A stretch of 25,154 bases of DNA from JALHVH01 sp964585685 (GTDB lineage Bacteria; Acidobacteriota; Aminicenantia; Aminicenantales; Saccharicenantaceae): NCBI GenBank assembly GCA_964585685.1, contig CAZPEP010000013.1, forward strand, positions 1 through 25,154. Direction: 5' to 3'. Of this stretch, positions 1 through 6,230 are shown in pieces. A model generated the notes under the pieces. That model did no database searches, was not told where the DNA came from, and saw nothing but the letters and a program-made list of their open reading frames with translations. How positions within the stretch are numbered: the stretch's first letter is position 1; each line of letters begins with the position of its first letter. Position numbers and translations under genes: made by a program.

Positions 1-323
1 CTGTCCCACTGCCTTCCGCGGACGGGCCCGGCCCCGGGGCGTCCCCCGCGTGGAGCTTCGGCCGGGGCGACCCCGGCCTCGACGGCCTTGCGCGCCGCGA
101 CATCGTACCGATAGAGCTTGCCGTCCTTTCGGTATTCGAACGTCCTCCCGTCCGGGCTCCACGTCACCGTCAGGGCGCCGGACTTGACGGCCGACGGGAT
201 CTCCCGGCTCATCTTTTCATAACGCGCATAGCCCGGCATGGTCTTCAGGCGGTCCTGAGGGGCCACGAATGCCGTGCCGACGAGGCCGGCCAGGACAAGG
301 AAAGCGGTCGAACGCTTGCTCAT
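1..323 (-). CDS. S9-family (DPP4-like) peptidase, N-terminal part only
   Basis: The gene runs off the left edge, so only 107 residues are seen. The N-terminus has a basic start and a hydrophobic stretch (residues 6-20, STAFLVLAGLVGTAF) that looks like a signal peptide. Next comes a segment with VTWSPDG at residues 53-59, then EYRKDGKLYRYD. This WSPDG-plus-'Y-G-LY-YD' pattern is typical of the first beta-propeller blade of dipeptidyl-peptidase-IV-like S9 serine peptidases. The catalytic alpha/beta-hydrolase domain would lie beyond the window. The ATG at 323-321 is preceded by AAAGGAG seven bases upstream and by a good promoter at 351-379, so the start is secure. The family call rests on a short segment; another WD40/TolB-like propeller protein is possible. 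Confidence 0.6.
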   Translation of the reverse strand, partial: MSKRSTAFLVLAGLVGTAFVAPQDRLKTMPGYARYEKMSREIPSAVKSGALTVTWSPDGRTFEYRKDGKLYRYDVAARKAVEAGVAPAEAPRGGRPGAGPVRGRQWD

Positions 324-350
324 GGGTTCGCTCCTTTCGCGAAAAGGGAG

Positions 351-379
351 ATTATAGGGCCGGGGAGGGCGTTTGGCAA
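351..379 (-). promoter_or_regulatory. Sigma-70-type promoter of the S9 peptidase gene
   Basis: Read on the minus strand: TTGCCA (379-374), a 17-bp spacer, then a perfect TATAAT (356-351). The predicted start of transcription is near 344, giving a leader of about 21 nt that contains the AAAGGAG ribosome-binding site of the gene starting at 323. Confidence 0.75.
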
Positions 380-404
380 GCCGGTCGCGGCGACGTTAGG
401 CTTG

Positions 405-630
405 GAGCATAGGGGTCTGCCCTAGCGGCCAGAAGCGTTTCGGCCGCCGCGGCGTCCAAAGGCTCCGAGAAGAAGAATCCCTGGGCAAATTCGCCGTTCA
501 GCCACTGAAGTTCCGGTCGGTCTTCAAGCCGTCGACGGAGAGCTTGCTGAGGTAGTTCATCGACAAATACCCCGTCCCGAAATCGGCGATGAGGACACGG
601 ACCTTCCTGTTCCGGAGCTCAGCGAAGAGC
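405..630 (-). pseudogene. Remnant of an EAL-domain (c-di-GMP phosphodiesterase) gene
   Basis: On the minus strand one frame reads LRNRKVRVLIADFGTGYLSMNYLSKL and continues to DGLKTDRNF, which matches the 'V-I-DDFGTGYSSL-YL--LPVD-LKIDRSF' core of EAL domains. About 15 bases later, in another frame, LQWLNGEFAQGFFFSEPLD matches the C-terminal 'L---GCD--QGY-FS-PL' region of the same domain. The roughly 60-70 residues that should separate these blocks are missing and the frame changes at about 500-512. The N-terminal half with the EAL signature is also absent. The metal-binding DD of DDFGTG is AD here. Only about 75 of roughly 240 residues remain, so this is a dead gene with an internal deletion. 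Confidence 0.8.
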
Positions 631-645
631 GGGGTGAGACGGTAG

Positions 646-674
646 TTGACAGCAGGGAGTCCCCGGTCTATATT
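646..674 (+). promoter_or_regulatory. Sigma-70-type promoter of the PilZ gene
   Basis: TTGACA (646-651), a 17-bp spacer and TATATT (669-674) lie upstream of the PilZ gene. The predicted transcript starts near 681, leaving a leader of about 32 nt. The -35 box sits just beyond the recognisable EAL remnant on the opposite strand. Confidence 0.75.
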
Positions 675-712
675 GTCAGAGGGAAGAGGGAAGAGGGAAA
701 AGGAGAAGGGGG

Positions 713-1012
713 ATGGAACATTACGATGAAAAAAGGGCCCATTCACGCCGGCTTCACCTGAAGACCGTCTATGTCGAACGCCTCTCCGCGCCGCCGGTAA
801 AGCCGGGCTACGCCTCGGCGATGGCCCAAGCAACCGACATCAGCCAGAGCGGCATCGGCCTGATCACTCCGCAGCTACTCGTCCCAGGCGAGGCCGTACG
901 CCTGTTGTTCCCGATGCCGGACCTGACCGTGAACCTTCCTGTCGCCGCGTGGATCGTCTGGGCGAAAGTCGAAGGCGCCAAATTCCGGTCCGGCCTGCGG
1001 TTCCTATCCTGA
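713..1012 (+). CDS. Single-domain PilZ protein (putative c-di-GMP receptor)
   Basis: A 99-residue protein made almost entirely of one PilZ domain. Both c-di-GMP-binding motifs are present: RxxxR (R8-AHS-R12, within KRAHSRR) and D/NxSxxG (D42-ISQS-G47). The following residues (GIGLITPQLLVPGEAVRLLFPMP, then IVWAKVEGAKFRSGLRFL) fit the PilZ beta-barrel, so ligand binding is likely. No partner domain is attached, so the output must come through a protein partner. The ATG at 713 follows AGGAG (701-705) and the promoter at 646-674. The neighbouring dead EAL fragment suggests this was once a c-di-GMP locus with both turnover and receptor genes. The C-terminal codons GLRFLS-stop recur in frame 42 bp downstream (see findings). 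Confidence 0.85.
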   Translation: MEHYDEKRAHSRRLHLKTVYVERLSAPPVKPGYASAMAQATDISQSGIGLITPQLLVPGEAVRLLFPMPDLTVNLPVAAWIVWAKVEGAKFRSGLRFLS

Positions 1013-1071
1013 TCGCATGGAGGATGGTTTCACGGCCTCCGGTTCCTGTCCTAAGGCAGGCGGCGGGATTC

Positions 1072-1128
1072 GTAGCCACAACTCTTAGGTTGGGTCTTGG
1101 GCCAGCGCAGGCTAAAGCCTGCGGCTAC
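1072..1128. repeat. Intergenic hairpin repeat (REP-like), overlapping the end of the kinase-like gene
   Basis: A nested inverted repeat. The outer arms are GTAGCCACA (1072-1080) and TGCGGCTAC (1120-1128), 8 of 9 pairs. The inner perfect arms are CGCAGGCT (1106-1113) and AGCCTGCG (1116-1123). Elements of the form 'GCAGGCTAAAGCCTGCGGCTAC' are, as far as I recall, common between genes in Acidobacteria-like genomes; that is memory, not a search. It fills most of the 112-bp gap between the PilZ stop (1012) and the kinase-like stop (1127-1125), and could also act as a convergent transcription-ending hairpin. Confidence 0.6.
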
Positions 1129-2039
1129 AATGGGCTACCGGACGCTTCGGGGACGTTCCTAGTGGAAAGATAGTCGAACAGGACCACATTTGCCCCTTCA
1201 CGGGCGGCCTTCTTGTCGAAAAACTCCACGATGCGGTCGCGGCGGGCCAGGAGCCCGTCAATCTCCATGTTCGTGAGGTATGCCCCGAGCCGTTCGACGA
1301 GCGTCCTCTTGTCCAGCCGCCGCATCCCCTCGAGCAGGGCGCGATCGCACCGGACTAGGTCGTCCGGGGCGAGGAGCTCCTTATATGGGCGGAAGGCGCG
1401 CGTGTGGTCGATGATCCAGATGTCCCAGCCCTTGGTGATTATGATGTTCCCGTAGTTCCGGTCCTTGTTGGCGATAAGCTGGTCGAAGACGCGCACAATA
1501 AAGATCTGGCAGTTCCACCTGTCCCGCTCCGGGACCGGGGGCTTCTCCTGACGCCGGAGGCGCTCCTTCTCGTTCATCAGCACGTCATCGATCCACCAGG
1601 TCACCGCGGCTGGACGCTTGCCCACCTTCCGCTCGACCGTCGCCGGGATCATATTCATGTTCAGAAGTCGGTCCAGGATGTAGGCGGCCAGGTTGAACTT
1701 GTAGGTGTCCCGGAAATTGAGCTCCCATTGCCCCCCGACACCCTCGAACTTAGTTGTGGCCACGTCGACGGTCTGGATGTGCGCGTCATGGGTGCCTCGC
1801 CCGCTCCGCAGGGTGGCACGGGATGAACGCGTCGTGCCTCCGGTGATGACCTCGCTGCGGACGATATCCGCGGTCCGGAGAAAACCCTCCTTCTCCTCCC
1901 GGCCCCAGGCCGCCGGATCGGACGCCCGGTCCTGCCCCGGTGGCGTCGCCTGGGCGGCGCCGAGAGCGAGGACGGCAGCGCAGGCGGCGAGGATCCGGGC
2001 CGGGACCGCGCGCTCCCTAGTCGATCCGGAAAGCGACAT
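1125..2039 (-). CDS. Exported protein with HipA/FAM20-like kinase motifs
   Basis: A 304-residue protein, last gene of the six-gene operon. The N-terminus has arginines and a hydrophobic core (ILAACAAVLALGAAQA, residues 16-31), a probable type I signal peptide. LAAC could mimic a lipobox but lacks a hydrophobic stretch before it. Residues 66-92 form a Gly/Ser/Thr-rich loop followed by HDAHIQTVD. Residues 113-137 (YKFNLAAYILDRLLNMNMIP, then ATVER) resemble the substrate-side helix of HipA/FAM20-type proteins. D193-RNYG-N198 matches the catalytic 'D-x4-N' loop of PI4K/HipA-like kinases, and I210-D211-H212 matches the metal-binding aspartate. The chosen ATG at 2039 overlaps the preceding gene by 23 bp; an upstream in-frame start would overlap far more. 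The substrate is unknown, and kinase activity is inferred from motifs only. The stop codon lies inside the 1072-1128 repeat. Confidence 0.6.
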   Translation of the reverse strand: MSLSGSTRERAVPARILAACAAVLALGAAQATPPGQDRASDPAAWGREEKEGFLRTADIVRSEVITGGTTRSSRATLRSGRGTHDAHIQTVDVATTKFEGVGGQWELNFRDTYKFNLAAYILDRLLNMNMIPATVERKVGKRPAAVTWWIDDVLMNEKERLRRQEKPPVPERDRWNCQIFIVRVFDQLIANKDRNYGNIIITKGWDIWIIDHTRAFRPYKELLAPDDLVRCDRALLEGMRRLDKRTLVERLGAYLTNMEIDGLLARRDRIVEFFDKKAAREGANVVLFDYLSTRNVPEASGSPL

Positions 2040-2628
2040 CGAGCGGTTTCCCAAGTTCGTAGACGTCCAGCCTGAGCCTGAGGATCTTGCCCTTGATGCC
2101 CCCCACCGGCATCGGGAAATAGACAAGGTCCTCCATGTAGCCTTTCGTCTGGACATAGACGGCATCGACGGTCCGCCCTCCTCCCTGGGTTTGGGGGAAG
2201 AGGCGCCCCTCTGCCTTGCGGAAGTAGGAGAATCCCGTCATTATCTGGTCGCCGAGGACCCCCGTCTGGCTCTTGAACTTGTTGTCGGGGACCAGCTTGT
2301 CGTATTTGAGCGAAAGCTCCTCGATCGAGGGCATCGGGTAAACGGCGTCCGTCTCGTCGATCAGGAAAAGCGTCTCCCGGTCGACGATGATCCGGTTCAG
2401 GCGCTTGTTGGCGATCTTGATGCCCAGGGGAAAATAGGGTTCTTCGGCGCGCCTGCGGGCCAGCTCGACATCTACGATGATCGCCAGGTTCTTGTCCTCC
2501 CAGGTGTAGCTGAATGAGGCCGTCCGGGACGCCTCGCCGCCCTTCCCCGCGGGGCCAACGGTCGCGCATCCCATGGCCAGGAACACCAGGCCCAAAAGGA
2601 TCGATACCGGAAGCTTTTCTTTCATCAT
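2017..2628 (-). CDS. Putative lipoprotein of unknown function
   Basis: A 203-residue protein starting MMKEKLPVS with a hydrophobic segment ending LAMGC (Cys21). This looks like a lipoprotein signal, although the -3 residue is Ala rather than the usual Leu/Val/Ile. The mature part is mainly predicted beta strand (for example FSYTWEDKNLAIIVDVELA, then GIKIANKRLNRIIVDRETLFLID) and I do not recognise the family. An immunoglobulin-like extracytoplasmic fold is possible. It starts 7 bp after the stop of the GWxTD gene, behind an AGGGGG ribosome-binding site, and overlaps the kinase-like gene by 23 bp, so it is clearly translated as part of the operon. With the GWxTD protein before it and the kinase-like protein after it, it probably works at the envelope. 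Confidence 0.7.
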   Translation of the reverse strand: MMKEKLPVSILLGLVFLAMGCATVGPAGKGGEASRTASFSYTWEDKNLAIIVDVELARRRAEEPYFPLGIKIANKRLNRIIVDRETLFLIDETDAVYPMPSIEELSLKYDKLVPDNKFKSQTGVLGDQIMTGFSYFRKAEGRLFPQTQGGGRTVDAVYVQTKGYMEDLVYFPMPVGGIKGKILRLRLDVYELGKPLDVAFRID

Positions 2629-2635
2629 CGTCCCC

Positions 2636-4075
2636 CTATTCGACCGCGAACTCGGCGGTCCTTTCGATCACCTTGTTGGCGATCTTGTCCGTGACCTTGA
2701 TCTTGAAGGTATATTTCCCGGGCTTGAGCGGCGAGAGCGGGACCTGTGTCCCCCCGGCGACAGCCTTGTTCTCCTCCAACTTCGCCCGGATCGTCGTGGG
2801 GTTCAGCTTGAAACCCACTTCCGGAGAAACGATGAAGTAATCGACGATCAGATTGACTTCACCGTTCTCCATCGCGGCGTTGTAGATATGGAAGAGGACG
2901 CTCAGGTCCTCGCTCGCCTTGAAAACGCTTCCCCAGCGCGGCGTGGCCCTGTACTCGCTTGTGACATAAGGGCTGAACTCTTCGCCCGCCTCGTCCTTGG
3001 GCTTGGACAGCACTTCCGAACTGAGAATGAGGGAGCTCGTGTCGAGGTCTTTCGTCCAGAAATCCTTGACGTCCAGGTCGGCCTTGATCAAGGTCGGGTT
3101 CTCCTTGTCCTTGTCCTCGGCCCCTAGGTAGAGCACCGACTTTCCGGGCTTCGCCGGGAAGCCGAACACCATGATCAGCTTGTCGGCCTTCTCCTTCTCG
3201 ACCCGAACCGTCTTCAGGAAATCCTGGACCTCCTCGCTTCCGCCCATGAGCCGCCCGAAGAATGTCGTTTCTTTCAGCTTCTTCCGATCGATGGTCTCTG
3301 GATCGATCTGTACCAGAAGGGATACGTAAGTGCTGCCGCCCATGGCGCGGGTATAGATCGGGGCCCACTCCAGAGAGATGCCCTTGACTTCGTTCCCGGT
3401 CTCGATGAACTCCCGGATCATCTTCCCCTCGGAGGAATTCTCTTCCAGGACGTATTTGTACATCGGAAGCTCCCTGAGGTCGGGGTTGAAGACGACGATC
3501 TTGGGAAAGACCTCCAGGGCCCGCCGGATTTTCTGCGGGGTCGCCTGATCGAGTTCGTACCCGAACTGGTAGTTCCGGAAAACCACCTGAAACGCATCCG
3601 TTAGGCTGAGATCCGGCATCGGTTGATATTGCCACGTCTCGGGCGGGGCCTCCATTTGGGTTCCGCCCGAGGCCGCGGGCCTTGCCCCGCCTCCTGCACC
3701 CTGGACCTGGGCCGGGGGCCCGAAGATGAGATAGACCTTCCCCATGTCCGAACGCCAGCCCTTGGGTCCCACGCCCGCGGCATAGGTCTTGTTGACGTAT
3801 TCGAGCCTCGTGGTCCATTCGTCCCGGAATTCATTGACCTTGGTACCAGGCGAAGGGTCCCTTTTGGCCCAGAACAGCTCGATGAACCGGTCCTTGTCCG
3901 CCTCCGTCTTCAGGCCCTCGAACTCAGCCTTCTCTTCCGGCAGGACGAGGAGCGCAACTTCCTCCTTGAGCCATTTCTCATACTTGTCGGGCTCCTTTTT
4001 CGCGGCCGCAGCGGCCGGAGCGAGAATCGCGAGCCCGGTCAGGACGAGGATCGTCCACATGATGGGTTTCTTCAT
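2636..4075 (-). CDS. GWxTD-domain exported protein (operon copy)
   Basis: 479 residues. A signal peptide (MKKPIMWTILVLTGLAILAP, then AAAAA) is followed by the GWxTD domain: KYEKWLKEEVALL (31-43), FWAKRDPSPGT-NEFRDE (69-86), and GWRSD at 106-110 leading into MGKVYLIFGPP. The family motif is usually GWxTD; Ser replaces Thr here. The C-terminal part (about 300-479) is rich in beta strands and ends in GKYTFKIKVTDKIANKVIER, like an immunoglobulin-type domain. The ATG at 4075 was chosen because GGAGG lies five bases upstream; an ATG at 4087 is in frame but lacks this. Proteins of this family are widespread in Acidobacteria, Aminicenantes and Bacteroidetes and their biochemical role is unknown. It lies 28 bp after sulfatase-like gene C and 7 bp before the lipoprotein gene. 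Confidence 0.85.
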   Translation of the reverse strand: MKKPIMWTILVLTGLAILAPAAAAAKKEPDKYEKWLKEEVALLVLPEEKAEFEGLKTEADKDRFIELFWAKRDPSPGTKVNEFRDEWTTRLEYVNKTYAAGVGPKGWRSDMGKVYLIFGPPAQVQGAGGGARPAASGGTQMEAPPETWQYQPMPDLSLTDAFQVVFRNYQFGYELDQATPQKIRRALEVFPKIVVFNPDLRELPMYKYVLEENSSEGKMIREFIETGNEVKGISLEWAPIYTRAMGGSTYVSLLVQIDPETIDRKKLKETTFFGRLMGGSEEVQDFLKTVRVEKEKADKLIMVFGFPAKPGKSVLYLGAEDKDKENPTLIKADLDVKDFWTKDLDTSSLILSSEVLSKPKDEAGEEFSPYVTSEYRATPRWGSVFKASEDLSVLFHIYNAAMENGEVNLIVDYFIVSPEVGFKLNPTTIRAKLEENKAVAGGTQVPLSPLKPGKYTFKIKVTDKIANKVIERTAEFAVE

Positions 4076-4103
4076 CTGAGCCTCCATGATGTTCGTTTTC
4101 CGT

Positions 4104-6230
4104 TCATGACGTCGACGGCGCCTTCGCGCGCCGCTCCCAATCGGCAAGGGCTTTATGTGCGTTCGCCTTGCGGGGCGTTTCGCCCTCGGTTGTCTTTTCG
4201 AGATAGAGCCTGAGATAGCGGACGGCATCGACCAGTTTTCCCGACTGCTCGAGGACGGACGCGAGGTTGAACCAGGTCTCGGGGGACGGTTGGAGTTCGA
4301 CGGCCTTCCTCAGGTTCTCTTCGGCCAGGTCCCATCGGCCGAGGCCGGCGTAGATCACTCCCAAGTCCTGGCGGAGCCGGGGGTCGTCAGGGAATTCCGC
4401 CTTCAACGCCTCGTCGATCTTCGCAGCTTCCTCTCCCCGGCCCAGGGCTCCCAGCGCATAGGCGAACTTCATCCGGACCTGCTTATTCTCGGGTTCGACT
4501 TCCAGGGCCTGCCGGTAGAATCCTTCCGAACCCTCCCAGTTGCCCCGGACGTCTTCGACCCCAGCGGCGATGACCAGAGCGTCGAAATACCCGGGATCTA
4601 TCCGAAGGGCCGCCCGGCTCATTTCGTAGGCCTCGTCGTACCGGCCCGCCCCCATCTCTAAATGGGCGAGCCGTGTGAGGAGAACGAAGGAATCCGGCAT
4701 CCGGGTCAGCCCCTGCCTGAGGACCGCGATGGCCTCGGAGAGCCTGTCGCGGAGCGTCAGGAAGATCGCCAGGTCCACGTAACGCCAAGCGACGTCTGGT
4801 TGGAGGCGGAGGATCTCCCGGTAGTCCTTCTCCGCGTCGTCCCATTTTCCGTCCCATTCGTTCGTCTTGGCCCGGTAGAGGATCTGGAACTCGGGCATCA
4901 TGTCCTTGGGGTCGGGAAGCGGGCCCGGGCCGACGCGGACCGAAGCGTCGCTCCCCACATAGCCGAGCGACCTCAGCCGCTCCTCTTCTTCCCGGCTGAG
5001 TTTCCGCCGGCTCAGGGCGAAACCTGAAGAATTCGCGGCGATCGCGTCCTTGAGCTTCCTCATCATCGCCGAGGCAGTCCCCGCCTGCTTCTGGACAAGG
5101 TCCCGCGTCTCTTCGGGATCGGCCTTTATGTCGTAGAGCTCGGGGCGCGGGGCCCGGATGAACTTCCGATCGCCGTCGATGAGTCCGACGAGCTCGGACC
5201 ATCCGTACGTCTCGAGCGGATAATAGCTTTCCAGGTAACACGGCAGGTCGTCTTTTTTCCTGCCTTCCATGTAGGGCAGAAGGCTCGTCCCTTGGACCTC
5301 CTTGTTGACAGGCAGCTTAAGCGCATCAAGGACGGTCGGCATGATATCGATAAGCCTGACCCGCGACTCCACGACCCGGCCCCTCGGCAGGTTCCGCGGA
5401 GCGTGGAAGAGGAGCGGGACCTTCATCGTCACGTCGTATATAAAAACGCCGTGGCCCAACTCCCCCTTCTCCCCAAAAGCCTCGCCATGGTCGCCGGCGA
5501 CCACGATGAGCGTCCGCTCGAGGAGGCCTTTTTCCCGAAGCCGCGCCAGGACCTTCCCGAAGCTCGCGTCCATGTAGGCGATCTCGCCGTCATACGGGTC
5601 GGAGGCGAAATCCTCCTTGAACGGCGACGGAGGCTTGTAGGGCGTGTGGGGGTCGTAGTAATGGATCCACGAGAAGAACGGTCCTTCCCCCGGCCCGTCC
5701 AGCCAGCGGAGGAAGGCCGCGGTGGTCTCCCCAGCCCGACGCTCCGATCGGAAGGTCTTGATCATCTCGTTCTCGCGGAACCGGTCGTCGAAGACGTCGA
5801 ACCCTTTCCCGACGCCGAAGCGGGAGTCCACGTTGAACGAGCTGACGAACGCCGCCGTCCGAAACCCCTTCTCCTTGAGCCGCTCGGTCAACGTGACGAT
5901 GTCTTTGTTGAGATAATAGGTCCCGTTGTTGTGGACCTTGTGATAGAGCGGAGTGGTCCCGGTGAGGATCGAAGCGTGCGTCGGGAGGGTCATTGGGACC
6001 GGGCAATAGGCGTTCGCGAAGCGGACGCCTCCGGCGGCGAGAGAGTCGAGCACGGGCGTCCGGGCCTTGTCGTATCCGTAGGCGCCGATGCGGTCCGCGC
6101 GCGTCGTGTCCAAGGTCACGAGGAGGACATTGAGGGCCCCGTCCTTTTTTACGTCGTCGGCGGGCGCGGCAAAGACGGGCAGGCCCGGCGAGGCCAAGGC
6201 GCCGACAAGGATGAGCGCCAGAATTCTCAT
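4104..6230 (-). CDS. Sulfatase-fold/TPR fusion protein C (Thr in nucleophile position)
   Basis: 708 residues: a signal peptide (MRILALILVGALASPGLPVFAA), an alkaline-phosphatase/sulfatase-superfamily domain (about 30-400), and a run of TPR-like helices (about 460-705). Metal-site residues are visible in LLVTLDTTRAD (around D41) and VVAGDHGEAFGE. The nucleophile region reads TLPTHASILTG, with Thr81 where formylglycine sulfatases have the Cys of CxPxR, and His for the Arg. The start at 6230 overlaps the stop of gene B as ATGA, the sign of coupled translation; an ATG at 6254 is less likely. It is the third of three tandem paralogs. It differs from A and B in having THA rather than SHC after the Pro. 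The fold is clear, but the reaction (hydrolase or transferase, substrate) is not. Confidence 0.85.
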   Translation of the reverse strand: MRILALILVGALASPGLPVFAAPADDVKKDGALNVLLVTLDTTRADRIGAYGYDKARTPVLDSLAAGGVRFANAYCPVPMTLPTHASILTGTTPLYHKVHNNGTYYLNKDIVTLTERLKEKGFRTAAFVSSFNVDSRFGVGKGFDVFDDRFRENEMIKTFRSERRAGETTAAFLRWLDGPGEGPFFSWIHYYDPHTPYKPPSPFKEDFASDPYDGEIAYMDASFGKVLARLREKGLLERTLIVVAGDHGEAFGEKGELGHGVFIYDVTMKVPLLFHAPRNLPRGRVVESRVRLIDIMPTVLDALKLPVNKEVQGTSLLPYMEGRKKDDLPCYLESYYPLETYGWSELVGLIDGDRKFIRAPRPELYDIKADPEETRDLVQKQAGTASAMMRKLKDAIAANSSGFALSRRKLSREEEERLRSLGYVGSDASVRVGPGPLPDPKDMMPEFQILYRAKTNEWDGKWDDAEKDYREILRLQPDVAWRYVDLAIFLTLRDRLSEAIAVLRQGLTRMPDSFVLLTRLAHLEMGAGRYDEAYEMSRAALRIDPGYFDALVIAAGVEDVRGNWEGSEGFYRQALEVEPENKQVRMKFAYALGALGRGEEAAKIDEALKAEFPDDPRLRQDLGVIYAGLGRWDLAEENLRKAVELQPSPETWFNLASVLEQSGKLVDAVRYLRLYLEKTTEGETPRKANAHKALADWERRAKAPSTS

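Noticed and set aside
1661..2569. Long minus-strand frame of 302 codons across the lipoprotein and kinase-like genes
   Set aside because: It reads Arg/Pro/Gly-rich low-complexity sequence in a different frame from two genes with signal peptides and family motifs; it is a GC-rich shadow frame.
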